Below the pieces are notes generated by a model. That model was given only the letters and a program-made list of their open reading frames with translations. It was not told where the DNA came from and ran no database searches. Of a stretch of 64,000 nt of DNA, positions 1 to 9,457 are shown one piece after another (the stretch's first letter is position 1; each line of letters opens with the position of its first letter). The DNA comes from Hyphomicrobiales bacterium (GTDB taxonomy: Bacteria; Pseudomonadota; Alphaproteobacteria; Rhizobiales; Rhizobiaceae): NCBI GenBank assembly GCA_900472295.1, contig UCIA01000019.1, forward strand, positions 1 through 64,000, written 5' to 3'. The translations under genes and the position numbers were made by a program.

Positions 1-147
1 TGTCCTGCCGGACATCTCCCCCACGAGGGGGGAGATCAGATGTCACGCCGGCTTTCGCCAATCACCAACGTTGCGGAAAGAGCGCCGGCGCCAAAGCCGC
101 CAATCTCCCCACGAGTGGGGGAGATGTCCGGCAGGACAGAGGGGGGG
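1..147. repeat. Palindromic intergenic repeat, family A, copy 1 (cut by window edge)
   Basis: Bases 1-22 are the exact reverse complement of 117-138, and a second inverted pair (GGGGGGAGAT and ATCTCCCC) lies just inside. The core between the arms differs from that of the other copies. Similar elements lie at 19025-19190 and 46495-46652. The element follows the sdhB stop, so it may fold into a hairpin at the 3' end of the sdh transcript. It contains no convincing gene. Confidence 0.8.
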
Positions 148-194
148 CGCGAAGAATCGCTGCGCTCGAGATTGGCCGAGCGAACCCGCCGGAC

Positions 195-974
195 TTAAAC
201 CCTTCTCTCCACCATCATCTTCTTGATTTCCGCGATCGCCTTGGCCGGGTTCAGCCCCTTCGGACACGTCTGGGCGCAATTCATGATGGTGTGGCAGCGG
301 TAGAGCCGGAACGGGTCCTCGAGATTGTCGAGCCGCTCGCCCTTGGCTTCGTCGCGACTGTCGATCAGCCAGCGATAGGCCTGCAGCAGTGTCGCCGGTC
401 CGAGATAGCGGTCGCCGTTCCACCAGTAGCTCGGGCACGAGGTCGAGCAGCAGGCGCACAGGATGCATTCATAGAGCCCGTCGAGTTTTTCGCGGTCTTC
501 ATGGCTCTGCAGCCATTCCTTGGCCGGCGTCGGCGACACCGTCTTCAGCCAGGGCTGGATCGAGGCATGCTGGGCGTAGAAATTGGTGAGGTCGGGCACC
601 AGGTCCTTGACCACTTGCATGTGCGGCAGCGGGTAGACTTTGACCGCGCCGGCAATGTCGTCGCAGCCCTTGGTGCAGGCCAGCGTGTTGGAGCCGTCGA
701 TGTTCATGGCGCAGGAGCCGCAAATGCCTTCACGGCAGGAGCGGCGCAAGGCAAGCGTCGGGTCGATCTTGTTCTTGATCCATAGCAGCGCGTCGAGCAC
801 CATCGGCCCGCAATCGTCCATGTCGACGAAGTAGGTGTCGATGCGCGGGTTCTCGTCATCGTCCGGCGACCAGCGGTAGATGCGATATTCCCTGAGGTTG
901 GTGGCGCCCTCCGGCTTCGGCCAGGTCTTGCCCGGCTGCACCTTCGAGTTCTTCGGGAGCGTGAGTTCAACCAT
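195..974 (-). CDS. sdhB: Succinate dehydrogenase iron-sulfur subunit
   Basis: SdhB (259 aa) carries electrons from the FAD of SdhA to ubiquinone through three iron-sulfur clusters on the cytoplasmic side of the inner membrane. All the cluster ligands are visible: CREGICGSC plus a later Cys near residues 80-100 for the 2Fe-2S centre, [12 protein letters not shown] near 170-180 for the 4Fe-4S centre, and [15 protein letters not shown] near 228-243 for the 3Fe-4S centre and return ligand. Length matches the rhizobial family. It is the last gene of sdhCDAB, 9 bases after sdhA, and is followed by a palindromic repeat. Confidence 0.98.
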   Translation of the reverse strand: MVELTLPKNSKVQPGKTWPKPEGATNLREYRIYRWSPDDDENPRIDTYFVDMDDCGPMVLDALLWIKNKIDPTLALRRSCREGICGSCAMNIDGSNTLACTKGCDDIAGAVKVYPLPHMQVVKDLVPDLTNFYAQHASIQPWLKTVSPTPAKEWLQSHEDREKLDGLYECILCACCSTSCPSYWWNGDRYLGPATLLQAYRWLIDSRDEAKGERLDNLEDPFRLYRCHTIMNCAQTCPKGLNPAKAIAEIKKMMVERRV

Positions 975-983
975 GTTGGATCC

Positions 984-2816
984 TCAATATACCCGTGCCT
1001 TGGGTGCGATCTTGGCGAGGCTGATGCCACCGTCCTTTTCCGCCACCAATGGTTCGGTGTGCACGGGCCGGTAGTCGAGCGTCACCTTGCCGTCCTCGCT
1101 GAGGTGAGCCAGCGTGTGCTTGCGCCAGTTGACGTCGTCGCGTTTGTCGAAATCTTCCCGCGCATGCGCCCCCCGGCTCTCCTTGCGCGCTTCGGCGCCG
1201 TAGACCGTGGTGATGGCGTTGGCCATCAGATTCTCCAGTTCCAGCGTCTCGACCAGGTCGGAATTCCAGATCATCGAGCGGTCGGTGACCTTGATGTCCT
1301 TGAGCTCGGTCCAGATTTCCGAAATGCGCTTGCAGCCGTTCTCCAGCGATTCCTGGGTGCGGAACACGGCGGCGTCTTCCTGCATCGCTTTCTGCATCTT
1401 CTCGCGCAGCACTGCCGTCGGCGTCGAGCCATTGGCGTGACGCAGCCGGTCGAAGCGGTCCATGATCTTTTCGACCGAGGCTTCGTTGGGCGATGGGATT
1501 GCCGAATTGCGGTCGATGACCTGGCCGGCGCGGATCGCCGCGGCGCGGCCGAACACGACAAGATCGATCAGCGAGTTCGAGCCTAGCCGGTTGGCGCCGT
1601 GCACCGAGGCGCAGCCAGCCTCGCCGACCGCCATCAAGCCGGGCGACACCTTGTCCGGGTTTTCGGCTGTCGGGTTCAGCACTTCGCCCCAGTAGTTGGT
1701 CGGCACGCCGCCCATATTGTAGTGCACCGTCGGCAGCACCGGGATCGGCTCCTTGGTCAGGTCGACGCCGGCGAAGATCTTGGCCGATTCCGAAATGCCG
1801 GGCAGCCGCTCATGCAGCACGGCTGGATCGAGATGGTCGAGGTGCAGGAAGATGTGGTCCTTGTTCTTGCCGACGCCGCGCCCTTCGCGGATCTCCAGCG
1901 TCATGCAGCGCGAGACGACGTCGCGCGAGGCAAGGTCCTTGGCCGATGGTGCATAGCGCTCCATGAAGCGCTCGCCCTCGGAATTGACGAGATAGCCGCC
2001 CTCGCCGCGCGCGCCCTCGGTGATCAGGCAGCCGGCGCCGTAGATGCCGGTCGGGTGGAACTGCACGAACTCCATGTCCTGCAGCGGCAGCCCGGCTCTG
2101 GCTGCCATGCCACCGCCGTCGCCGGTGCAGGTGTGCGCCGAGGTCGCCGAGAAATAGGCGCGGCCGTAGCCGCCGGTGGCCAGCACCACCATCTTGGCCG
2201 AGAAGCGGTGGATGGTGCCGTCGTCGAGGTTCCAGGCGACGACGCCGGTGCAGGTGCCGTCCGGCTCCATGATCAGGTCGAGCGCGAAATACTCGATGAA
2301 GAACTGCGCATTGTTCTTCAGCGACTGGCCGTAAAGCGTATGCAGGATGGCGTGGCCGGTGCGGTCGGCGGCGGCACAGGTGCGCTGCACGGGCGGGCCG
2401 TCGCCGTAATTCATCATGTGGCCGCCGAACGGTCGCTGGTAGATCTTGCCCTCTTCGGTGCGCGAGAACGGCACGCCGTAATGCTCGAGCTCATAGACCG
2501 CGGCCGGCGCTTCGCGCACCATATATTCCATGGCGTCGACGTCGCCCAGCCAGTCCGACCCCTTGACGGTGTCGTACATGTGCCACTGCCAGGAATCCGG
2601 ACCCATATTGGACAGCGAAGCGGCGATGCCGCCTTGCGCCGCCACCGTATGCGACCGGGTCGGGAACACTTTGGTGATACAGGCGGTGCGCAGACCCTGC
2701 TCGGCCATGCCGAGCGTGGCGCGCAGGCCGGCGCCGCCGGCGCCGACGATCACCACATCGAATTTGTGGTCGACATAGGTGTAAGCCGGGTTGGCTGATT
2801 TTGCGTCCTTGGCCAA
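984..2816 (-). CDS. sdhA: Succinate dehydrogenase flavoprotein subunit
   Basis: SdhA (610 aa) oxidises succinate to fumarate in the TCA cycle and complex II. The FAD Rossmann motif GAGGAGLRA is near residue 26. The flavinylation region [11 protein letters not shown] is near 52-62, where the His carries covalent FAD in this family. HPTGIYG and the substrate-binding [11 protein letters not shown] follow. The start is a TTG one base after the sdhD stop, supported by GGAGG five bases upstream in the minus-strand mRNA. Translation is therefore probably coupled to sdhD. Full length with no missing key residues. Confidence 0.98.
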   Translation of the reverse strand: MAKDAKSANPAYTYVDHKFDVVIVGAGGAGLRATLGMAEQGLRTACITKVFPTRSHTVAAQGGIAASLSNMGPDSWQWHMYDTVKGSDWLGDVDAMEYMVREAPAAVYELEHYGVPFSRTEEGKIYQRPFGGHMMNYGDGPPVQRTCAAADRTGHAILHTLYGQSLKNNAQFFIEYFALDLIMEPDGTCTGVVAWNLDDGTIHRFSAKMVVLATGGYGRAYFSATSAHTCTGDGGGMAARAGLPLQDMEFVQFHPTGIYGAGCLITEGARGEGGYLVNSEGERFMERYAPSAKDLASRDVVSRCMTLEIREGRGVGKNKDHIFLHLDHLDPAVLHERLPGISESAKIFAGVDLTKEPIPVLPTVHYNMGGVPTNYWGEVLNPTAENPDKVSPGLMAVGEAGCASVHGANRLGSNSLIDLVVFGRAAAIRAGQVIDRNSAIPSPNEASVEKIMDRFDRLRHANGSTPTAVLREKMQKAMQEDAAVFRTQESLENGCKRISEIWTELKDIKVTDRSMIWNSDLVETLELENLMANAITTVYGAEARKESRGAHAREDFDKRDDVNWRKHTLAHLSEDGKVTLDYRPVHTEPLVAEKDGGISLAKIAPKARVY

Positions 2817-2817
2817 C

Positions 2818-3216
2818 TCAGCCTCCGAATGCGAGCTTGAGCAGGGCGAAGATCGAGGCGACGCCGACCGCTACGGTGAAAAATGTACTGAGCGCGATCG
2901 TCAGCAGCTTCAGGCCTTCGCTGATGACATAGTCCTCGATGATCACCTGCATGCCGAGCCGCATATGGTAGAGCCCGGAGATCAGGAAAAGGATCATCAC
3001 CAGCGCCACGAAAGGATTGGCGAGTGCGGCCCGCACCTCGGCGAAGCCGGCGCCGTTGAGCGCAATGAGGAAGCCGACGAAAAACAATGTCAGCGGAATG
3101 TTGGCGAGCGCCGTCAGCCGCTGGCGCCAGAAATGCTGCGTGCCTTCATGCGACGAGCCGAGGCCGCGGACCCTGGCCATCGGCGTGCGCATGTCGTTGC
3201 TGCTTTTGCCGCTCAT
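2818..3216 (-). CDS. sdhD: Succinate dehydrogenase membrane anchor subunit
   Basis: SdhD (132 aa) is one of the two membrane anchors that bind heme b and ubiquinone in complex II. After a polar N-terminus it has three hydrophobic segments: about residues 36-56, 66-88 and 98-125. The heme-proximal stretch [11 protein letters not shown] contains the expected His. The start chosen is the ATG that overlaps the sdhC stop (TGATG), with GGGGAG just upstream; a GTG one codon earlier is possible. Position between sdhC and sdhA is the standard operon order. Confidence 0.95.
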   Translation of the reverse strand: MSGKSSNDMRTPMARVRGLGSSHEGTQHFWRQRLTALANIPLTLFFVGFLIALNGAGFAEVRAALANPFVALVMILFLISGLYHMRLGMQVIIEDYVISEGLKLLTIALSTFFTVAVGVASIFALLKLAFGG

Positions 3217-3635
3217 CACAGGGCTCCCCGCGCCATATAGCCGGCGACCCAGATCAGCAGCGTGAGCACAACCGAGCCGACCAGCGTCGCCCAGGCGATC
3301 TTCGATGCGGTGTGTTTCTCGAGCCCGGCGCCGGTATCCCAGACGAAGTGACGAATGCCGCCCAGCATGTGGTGCATCAAGGCCCAGGTATAACCGAACA
3401 GGACGAGCCGGCCGAGCCAGGTGCCGAAGGCCCAGTTGATCCAGTCGAAGGCGCCTTGCGAACTCGCCGCCGCCATCAGCCAGGCGGCGACCAGCAGCGT
3501 GCCGAAATACAGCGCGCCACCGGTGATGCGATGGATGATCGACATCGTCATGGTGATCGGCGGGCGGTAGATCGTCAGGTGCGGCGAAAGCGGCCGTTCA
3601 CGTCTGGCGGTTCGGGTGGCTGGTGATTTGCTCAT
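3216..3635 (-). CDS. sdhC: Succinate dehydrogenase cytochrome b556 subunit
   Basis: SdhC (139 aa) is the cytochrome b556 large anchor of complex II. The N-terminal signature RPLSPHLTIYRP and the following SIIHRITGG are typical of SdhC and contribute to quinone binding. The heme ligand region ALMHHMLGGIRHFVWD is near residues 84-99. Three membrane segments are present. It is the first gene of the sdhCDAB operon, and its stop overlaps the sdhD start. The 280 bases upstream must carry the operon promoter, but no box could be assigned with confidence. Confidence 0.97.
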   Translation of the reverse strand: MSKSPATRTARRERPLSPHLTIYRPPITMTMSIIHRITGGALYFGTLLVAAWLMAAASSQGAFDWINWAFGTWLGRLVLFGYTWALMHHMLGGIRHFVWDTGAGLEKHTASKIAWATLVGSVVLTLLIWVAGYMARGAL

Positions 3636-3917
3636 GGCTGCCCCAGTTCGAAGTCCGGAGCCGCAGAGGAAAGCGGCATTTACCGCCCCGATATATGACT
3701 TCAGACAGCCGGTTTCTAATGCTCTTTTTGCACCGCGTCAAAGCCAGAAAATCGTTTTGAAAACGTCATTTAGTCTGACAAAAGCCCGGCTTTCCGCTTC
3801 AATCGATTAGGGATCGGCCCGAAGCCGGCGCACCGTTCGCTGCAGTGCGAAAAAATCATCTGGCTCAATCGCCCGGATGTATTCAGGTCAGACCTCACCT
3901 GAATATCCGCACACCTA

Positions 3918-4328
3918 TCAGCGCTTGCATGTCACGGGCGTCTTTCCACCCTTCATCACCAGCGCCTCGCGGCCGTCGATCACGATTGCGTCATGGGCGG
4001 CGCCATAGCGGCTGTTCTGGTTGGCAGGGGAGGCCGGCAGGTCTTCAGCTGTGCCGTCAGGACTGAGCACATGCAGCGACGTGCCGAGATTCTCGATGGT
4101 GATCCTGCCGCCGCCGGCGCAATTGTAGGTCGCGCTGCGCGGCTGCGGCGCGGCGACATCCGTGATGGTGATGGGAGCAGTCGCGACTGTCGGCGCGCCG
4201 GGCGCCACCGAAACGGCAGGAGCGACAGTGCTTGCGGCCTTCGGCGCGTTGTCCTGCGGCACACAGGCAGCAACGCTCAGCAGGGCGACAAGCCCAAGCG
4301 CTATCCGATAGGTCCGGTGTAACGCCAT
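3918..4328 (-). CDS. MliC-like lipoprotein (putative lysozyme inhibitor family)
   Basis: A 136-aa protein beginning with a lipoprotein signal peptide: positively charged start, hydrophobic stretch and lipobox LLSVAAC near residues 16-22, so Cys22 is probably lipidated. A linker rich in Ala, Pro and Val follows. The C-terminal half (about residues 70-136) resembles the MliC fold: a YNC motif, a Gly-rich turn, a segment reading SRYGA and a final TCKR Cys that could pair with the first Cys. MliC proteins inhibit c-type lysozyme at the outer membrane. The ATG at 4328 has GGAGGA eight bases upstream. The function is inferred from the pattern alone. Confidence 0.65.
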   Translation of the reverse strand: MALHRTYRIALGLVALLSVAACVPQDNAPKAASTVAPAVSVAPGAPTVATAPITITDVAAPQPRSATYNCAGGGRITIENLGTSLHVLSPDGTAEDLPASPANQNSRYGAAHDAIVIDGREALVMKGGKTPVTCKR

Positions 4329-4582
4329 ATGGTTGTCCTCCACGCGGCAAACTAGCCGCGATGCTGCGCCAAGATCAAGCTCACCCGGCGTCATTGCAAT
4401 TGCATGTGCCCGGGGACGATGGTGCGGCCAAGCATGGCCGAATGATGGCCGGCGGGTTTTCCAACCGGTCGGATATTAACCATGTTTATCAAGAGATCGC
4501 CGCCGCATGCGTGTGACCTCTTAACAAAGGTTAATAAAAGGTTAATTTCCGATTCGAACCGGTCCGGAAGGAGAGGACACCC

Positions 4583-4963
4583 ATGCGTATGAATTCGGAG
4601 AATTCAGGAAAAGCACGCCTTGCGGCGCTTGTGCTGGCCGTGGCCGCTGTCGGCTATGTCTCCCCCGCGCTAGCCTGGTCGCGTCACCATGACCGCGTCT
4701 ATGCCGATTCCTTCGGCAATCTCGTCATCGACAGCGCCGCCGGCTACAAGCGCATCATCGTCGGCCAGGGCGCGCTGGCCAAGAAACTGTCCGACTACAC
4801 CAGCGCCGGCCAGCCGGAAGCGGAGCCCGAAGTCGTCTACGAAGATGAGGCGGACCGCGTCTCCAGACGTGGCTGCTACCAGCCGCCGGTGTTCGTCAAG
4901 GGCCGCTCCTATATGTACGGCCTCTCCGACGGAGAGATGCCCAACCTCAGCCCTTGCCGCTAG
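4583..4963 (+). CDS. Small secreted protein of unknown function
   Basis: A 126-aa protein with a clear signal peptide: hydrophobic residues about 12-30, predicted cut after SPALA. The mature part is hydrophilic, begins WSRHHD and contains SFGNLVIDSAAGYKRIIVGQG. It has only two Cys residues, one near the middle and one before the C-terminal Arg, which could form a disulfide. The start is well supported by GGAAGGAGAGG upstream. I do not recognise the family. The last 17 bases overlap the convergent GGDEF gene. Confidence 0.75.
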   Translation: MRMNSENSGKARLAALVLAVAAVGYVSPALAWSRHHDRVYADSFGNLVIDSAAGYKRIIVGQGALAKKLSDYTSAGQPEAEPEVVYEDEADRVSRRGCYQPPVFVKGRSYMYGLSDGEMPNLSPCR

Positions 4964-6170
4964 ACCAATCGACATGGCCGGCCTTTGTGGACGACTGCCG
5001 CACGATGCTCAGCCCGGTCGAGACGCGCACGCAGTTGCGGCCTGAGCCCTTGGCCAGATAGAGCGCATCGTCGGCACGCCGCAAAAGGTCGGAGAAATAT
5101 TCCCCCGCATGAAGTTCGGCAACGCCGAAGCTGGCGCTGCAGCGATGGTCGGCGGGAAGTCCATCGATCGGCAAGGCGCCGAAGGCGCTGCGCGTGCCCT
5201 CGGCGAACAGCCTGGCGGCGGCAAGGTTGGTGCCCGGCAGGATGATGGCGAACTCCTCGCCGCCGATGCGACCGGCGACATGATGGTCGGCCGCCGCATC
5301 GCGCAGGAAACCGGCGAAAGTCTCGATGACGCGGTCGCCCGAGGCATGGCCAAAACTGTCGTTGATGCCTTTGAAATGATCGAGATCGGCAATGACCAGC
5401 GCCACTGGAACACCGCGGCGCATGGCGTCACGCAGCGCCAGCTTGGCATGGCGCTCGAAGCCGCCGCGGTTGAGCAGCTGTGAGAGCATGTCCATCTCCG
5501 ACTTTGACGTCGCCTCGGCCAGCACATCGCGCACCAGCACAGCCAGTATCAGAAGCGCCAGAGCCAGCGCGAAGACGGTGCCCAGCGACTGTGACACCAG
5601 GGCGTAGCTGCTTTGCAGATAGGATTGCGGGTCGGCGCCCCAGCCGCCCAGGGCGCCGGCAATGAACGGCTTTGAGGCGAACTGCGCCGCGCTGGCCGCA
5701 AGGACGGCCATCAGGATGCTGTCGAGCCAACCGCGTCTTTGCCTGGACGACCAGACGATGGCCAGCCCGACGAATTGCATGGCGGCATAGGGAAGCTGGT
5801 AAGCCATCATGCGGGCAAGCGATTGCCGCGGCAGGTCCTGCACGAAATAGACGGCGACGGTGGCGAGGCCCAGGAAGAAAAGCATCGGCGCCCAGGGCGG
5901 CGTGACGCCGTATTTGTGGGCAAGCCCGCCATTGAAGGCGATGGTGGCGCCGAGGAAGACGGCAAAGGCGGTAACGACCACCGGCCGCGCATTGTCGAAG
6001 GCCGGGATGCTGAACTCGATGACGCAATAGGCCATGCCGAGCACATAGCCGAACGCCAGCCAGCGCGCCGCCGCACGCCCGACGCCGTGAACGGCGATCG
6101 TCATGAAGGCCGCGGCCAGCAGGCCGGCGACACACAGATTGATGACAAGAATGACGTCTGCGCTGCTCAT
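4947..6170 (-). CDS. Membrane-anchored GGDEF-domain diguanylate cyclase
   Basis: A 407-aa protein with six to seven hydrophobic segments in the first 210 residues, then a GGDEF domain. The catalytic signature is GRIGGEEFAI near residue 305, preceded by DLDHFKGINDSFGH, which carries the metal-binding Asp. It should make cyclic di-GMP from GTP at the inner membrane. No RxxD inhibitory site stands at the usual place before GGEEF, so product inhibition may be absent. The ATG at 6170 has AAGAGG upstream and is preferred to an earlier in-frame start. A paralogue lies just upstream in the same orientation. Confidence 0.9.
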   Translation of the reverse strand: MSSADVILVINLCVAGLLAAAFMTIAVHGVGRAAARWLAFGYVLGMAYCVIEFSIPAFDNARPVVVTAFAVFLGATIAFNGGLAHKYGVTPPWAPMLFFLGLATVAVYFVQDLPRQSLARMMAYQLPYAAMQFVGLAIVWSSRQRRGWLDSILMAVLAASAAQFASKPFIAGALGGWGADPQSYLQSSYALVSQSLGTVFALALALLILAVLVRDVLAEATSKSEMDMLSQLLNRGGFERHAKLALRDAMRRGVPVALVIADLDHFKGINDSFGHASGDRVIETFAGFLRDAAADHHVAGRIGGEEFAIILPGTNLAAARLFAEGTRSAFGALPIDGLPADHRCSASFGVAELHAGEYFSDLLRRADDALYLAKGSGRNCVRVSTGLSIVRQSSTKAGHVDWSSGKG

Positions 6171-6257
6171 GGCCTCTTTCGCGCCCGACTTTCTTGCACG
6201 CTTGGCCAACAGCAAATCATCGACGGGCGAAAAAGCCGTTAACGTGAGGTGCCCAAA

Positions 6258-6312
6258 GCAATTCCAGGAAAAGTGTGAAACGGTTTTCCGTCCGGAATTG
6301 CGTCAAAACAAA
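6258..6312. repeat. Short palindromic repeat, family E, copy 1
   Basis: The element begins GCAATTCC and ends GGAATTGCGTCAAAAC, with AAACGGTTTTCC in the middle, so its ends are inverted copies of each other. Related elements are at 34001-34046 and 41987-42032. All three lie in intergenic DNA. Similar short palindromes are common between genes in Rhizobiales. Confidence 0.65.
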
Positions 6313-6326
6313 AAATGAAGCGGCGT

Positions 6327-6412
6327 ACGCCCCAATGGACGCAGGTTGGCTGGATCGACGGGCGTCCAAATGGACGCACGTTAGCCAGAAAGACATGCGT
6401 CCAAATGGACGC
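6327..6412. repeat. Three 35-bp-period units, each holding a 16-bp hairpin
   Basis: GCGTCCAAATGGACGC occurs at 6362-6377 and again exactly 35 bases on at 6397-6412. A degenerate copy matching 13 of 16 positions sits at 6327-6342, again 35 bases away. Each unit is a 7-bp inverted repeat (GCGTCCA/TGGACGC) with a 2-base loop. The 19-base spacers are only loosely alike. The array lies between the stop of the upstream GGDEF gene and the start of the downstream one. Confidence 0.8.
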
Positions 6413-6426
6413 ACGGGGCACCACTA

Positions 6427-7623
6427 TCAGCCACGACTTCCAGTATCGGGGATAGACACCGTTTCGGCCCGCTCATAGGAAAGCCGTACGCTGTCGCGGC
6501 CGTTCTGCTTGGCCTTGTAGAGCGCCTCGTCGGCGCGCCGCATCAGCGGCTCCAGCCCTTCGTCGCCGCTGCGCGCCGCGACGCCGAAGCTCGCGGTCAC
6601 CCTGGTGCCCGGCGGCAGCCCGTCGACGCTGCCGGCCGAATAGTGCGTGCGCACGGCTTCGGCAAACAGCCGCGCCGTGGCAAGGTCGCTCAGCGACAAT
6701 AGCACCGCGAACTCCTCGCCGCCGATACGGCCGACAACGGCGTGCGCGCCGGCGGCGGCGCGAAGCTTGGCGGCGAAGTCGGCAATCACCTGATCGCCGG
6801 CGGCGTGTCCATAGCGGTCGTTGAGCGCCTTGAAATGGTCGAGATCGGCCAGCACCAGCGCGACCGGCACCTTGGCGGCAGCGCAATGCTGCAGCACCAG
6901 CAAGGCGCGCTCCTCGAAGCCCCGGCGGTTAAGCAGGCCGGACAGCGGGTCGGTATGCGTCTCGGTCTTCAGCGCCTTCATCACGTCGAGTGCTGCGGCC
7001 GTGAACAGGCAAAGCGCGATCAGCAGCGACAGCAGCGCGTGCGACAGCAATGCCGTCGTCCAGTAGGACGAGCCATAGAAGCCGTCATAGCTGGTGAACG
7101 GCCCATGCGAAATGACGACGAGAAGGGTCCGGGCGATGAAGTTCAGCCCGGCCAAGAGCGACAGCACGAACAGGATGCTTTCCGTCGGGCCGTTACGGCG
7201 CACCGTGCGCAACTCGGCGGCGACCAGCAGGCTGAGCCCGCCGAAACCGAAATTGATCGACAGGATGCGCCAGGTGAGGTCCGGCTGGACGAACAGAAAC
7301 CAGCAGAACGCGGCCATCCCGCCGCCGGCCAGAATGCCGATCGCTACATAGGGCACACGCTTGCCATAGCGCGCGATGATCGCGCCGACGAGGCAGCAGG
7401 CGGCGAAGGTGAAGCATAAATTGGAGACGAGCTTGGTCGGCACCATGCCACCGGGCAGAGTAAAATACTGCAGCAGGAAGCCGGCCGCCGATACGCAGTA
7501 GCTTGCGCCAAGCACGGCCAGATAGGGCCGGTGGCGCTGATAGAACCACAGCACGAGAAACGCCGCGCCGAGCGCCAGCGCGATCGTCGGATTGAGCAGC
7601 GCTATGAACAGGCCGGCGTCCAA
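6427..7623 (-). CDS. Membrane-anchored GGDEF-domain diguanylate cyclase (paralogue)
   Basis: A 398-aa protein built like its downstream neighbour: six to seven membrane segments in about residues 5-210, then a GGDEF domain with DLDHFKALNDRYGH and GRIGGEEFAV. It should synthesise cyclic di-GMP. No RxxD I-site is seen before GGEEF. No good ATG exists at the N-terminus. A TTG at 7623, giving M-DAGLFIALL, follows a GGGGAAG stretch and starts directly at the first membrane segment, so it is preferred. A TTG at 7671 would add 16 residues but lacks a ribosome site. Confidence 0.87.
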   Translation of the reverse strand: MDAGLFIALLNPTIALALGAAFLVLWFYQRHRPYLAVLGASYCVSAAGFLLQYFTLPGGMVPTKLVSNLCFTFAACCLVGAIIARYGKRVPYVAIGILAGGGMAAFCWFLFVQPDLTWRILSINFGFGGLSLLVAAELRTVRRNGPTESILFVLSLLAGLNFIARTLLVVISHGPFTSYDGFYGSSYWTTALLSHALLSLLIALCLFTAAALDVMKALKTETHTDPLSGLLNRRGFEERALLVLQHCAAAKVPVALVLADLDHFKALNDRYGHAAGDQVIADFAAKLRAAAGAHAVVGRIGGEEFAVLLSLSDLATARLFAEAVRTHYSAGSVDGLPPGTRVTASFGVAARSGDEGLEPLMRRADEALYKAKQNGRDSVRLSYERAETVSIPDTGSRG

Positions 7624-7707
7624 AGGACTGTGACTTCCCCGCTTTACGTCAGGGAAGAACTTAAGGCGCAAGCGCGAACAAGCCGTTAAGCGAAAGCTGA
7701 AATATCG

Positions 7708-7743
7708 ATAAAAGACCCCGGAACACCATGCGGTCCGGGGTCT
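7708..7743 (-). terminator. Rho-independent terminator after leuC
   Basis: A nine-base-pair perfect stem (GACCCCGGA at 7714-7722 with TCCGGGGTC at 7734-7742) is followed on the minus strand by a short T-rich tract. It lies 31 bases past the leuC stop. Confidence 0.85.
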
Positions 7744-7773
7744 GGCAGGCGGTATGCACTGCGAACCGGAAGC

Positions 7774-9183
7774 CTATTTCCAGTCGCGGATGTCGACAAA
7801 ATGCCCGGCGATCGCCGCTGCCGCCGCCATCGCCGGCGACACCAGATGGGTGCGGCCCTTGAAGCCCTGCCGGCCCTCGAAATTGCGGTTCGAGGTCGAG
7901 GCGCAGCGCTCATGCGGCTTCAGACGGTCGTCGTTCATGGCCAGGCACATCGAACAGCCCGGCTCGCGCCAGTCGAAGCCGGCGGCGATGAAGATCTTGT
8001 CCAGACCCTCGGCTTCCGCCTGTTCCTTGACCAGGCCGGAGCCCGGCACGATCATCGCATCGACATGCGCACTTACCGTCTTGCCTTCGACCACCTTGGC
8101 CACGGCGCGCAGATCCTCGATGCGGCCATTGGTGCAGGAGCCGATGAAGACGCGGTCGAGCGTGATGTCGGTGATCTTGGTGCCCGGCGTCAGACCCATA
8201 TAGTCGAGCGCGCGGATTTTTGACGTGCGCTTGTTCTCGTCCGTGATCTCTTCCGGGTTGGGAACGACGCCCTGCACCGAAACCACGTCCTCGGGCGAGG
8301 AGCCCCAGGAGACGATCGGCGGCAGCTTGGCCGCGTCGAGCACGATCACCTTGTCGAAATGCGCGCCTTCGTCGGACTGCAGCGTCTTCCAGTATTCGAG
8401 CGCGGCATCCCACGACGCGCCCTTCGGCGCGCGCGGCTTGTCCTTGACATAGGCGAAGGTGGTCTCGTCGGCCGCGATCAGGCCGGCGCGCGCGCCGCCT
8501 TCGATGGACATGTTGCAGATCGTCATGCGGCCTTCCATCGACAGCGCGCGGATCGCCTCGCCGGCATATTCGATGACATAGCCGGTGCCGCCGGCGGTGC
8601 CGATCTCGCCGATGATGGCCAGGATGATGTCCTTGGCGGTGACGCCTGCCGGCAGTTGGCCGTCGACACGCACCAGCATGTTCTTGGCCTTGCGCTGGAT
8701 CAGCGTCTGCGTCGCCAGCACATGTTCGACCTCGGATGTGCCGATGCCGTGCGCGAGCGCGCCAAAAGCACCATGCGTGGAGGTGTGGCTGTCGCCGCAG
8801 ACGATGGTCATGCCGGGCAGCGTGAAGCCCTGTTCCGGGCCGATGATGTGGACGATGCCCTGGCGGATATCGTTTTCGGAATAATATTCGACACCGAAAT
8901 CCTTGGCGTTCTTGGCCAAGGCCTCGACCTGGATGCGGCTTTCCTCGTTCTTGATGCCGAATTTGCGCTCGGGCGAGGTCGAGACATTGTGATCGACCAC
9001 GGCCAGCGTCTTTTCCGGATGCCGGACCTTGCGGCCGCTCATGCGCAGACCTTCGAAGGCCTGCGGGCTGGTCACTTCATGGACGAGATGGCGATCGATG
9101 TAGAGCAGGCAGGTGCCGTCGTCCTGGCGGTCGACGACATGGTCGTCGAATATCTTGTCGTAGAGGGTGCGCGGTGCGCTCAT
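7774..9183 (-). CDS. leuC: 3-isopropylmalate dehydratase large subunit
   Basis: LeuC (469 aa) with LeuD isomerises 2-isopropylmalate to 3-isopropylmalate in leucine biosynthesis and carries a 4Fe-4S cluster. Visible landmarks are DHNV near residue 50, the substrate loop [26 protein letters not shown], and the cluster cysteines in [13 protein letters not shown] near 345-355 and in [10 protein letters not shown] near 405-415. The start [12 protein letters not shown] is the usual N-terminus; a TTG eight codons upstream is less likely. leuD is not in this window, so the two subunits are not adjacent here. A terminator follows. Confidence 0.97.
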   Translation of the reverse strand: MSAPRTLYDKIFDDHVVDRQDDGTCLLYIDRHLVHEVTSPQAFEGLRMSGRKVRHPEKTLAVVDHNVSTSPERKFGIKNEESRIQVEALAKNAKDFGVEYYSENDIRQGIVHIIGPEQGFTLPGMTIVCGDSHTSTHGAFGALAHGIGTSEVEHVLATQTLIQRKAKNMLVRVDGQLPAGVTAKDIILAIIGEIGTAGGTGYVIEYAGEAIRALSMEGRMTICNMSIEGGARAGLIAADETTFAYVKDKPRAPKGASWDAALEYWKTLQSDEGAHFDKVIVLDAAKLPPIVSWGSSPEDVVSVQGVVPNPEEITDENKRTSKIRALDYMGLTPGTKITDITLDRVFIGSCTNGRIEDLRAVAKVVEGKTVSAHVDAMIVPGSGLVKEQAEAEGLDKIFIAAGFDWREPGCSMCLAMNDDRLKPHERCASTSNRNFEGRQGFKGRTHLVSPAMAAAAAIAGHFVDIRDWK

Positions 9184-9255
9184 GTGCGTAAATCCGTCGA
9201 TTTGCAAAAAGGGGAAGGGCAGACGCGCCGGAAGCCTTGGCCCGGCGAAAGCGGT

Positions 9256-9384
9256 CTAGCTAAGTCGGCTGGTGAGCGCGCCGGAAACGCGCGAAGAGAA
9301 GCGCGACGGCAGGCGTTTTCTATCCTGCAGCACGAAACCCTTATAGGCCGGATCGCCAAAAAGCTCTTCCATGGCGTGGCTCAT
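9256..9384 (-). CDS. Possible small protein (42 aa), uncertain
   Basis: A 42-codon reading frame beginning MSHAMEELFGDPAYKGF and rich in Arg, Lys and Ser toward its end. The composition is protein-like, and the frame sits alone between a methyltransferase gene and leuC. There is no convincing ribosome site ahead of either Met (9384 or 9372). I do not recognise it; it may be chance. Confidence 0.25.
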   Translation of the reverse strand: MSHAMEELFGDPAYKGFVLQDRKRLPSRFSSRVSGALTSRLS

Positions 9385-9418
9385 ACCAATGTTTTGGCTT
9401 TTCGGCAATTGGCGCGGC

Positions 9419-9449
9419 TCTTCCTTCTCCCCTTGTGGGAGAAGGGAAA
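9419..9449. repeat. Short inverted repeat after the methyltransferase gene
   Basis: CCTTCTCCC is followed after a short loop by GGGAGAAGG, giving a nine-base-pair hairpin just past the stop of the minus-strand methyltransferase gene. There is no T tract, so it is better called a repeat remnant than a proven terminator. Similar TCTCCCC/GGGGAGA hairpins occur inside the larger element at 44783-44936. Confidence 0.5.
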
Positions 9450-9457
9450 GGCGTAGC

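Noticed and set aside
6327..6412. Possible CRISPR array
   Set aside because: Repeat units are 16 bases with 19-base spacers, only three units, one degenerate, and no cas genes nearby.
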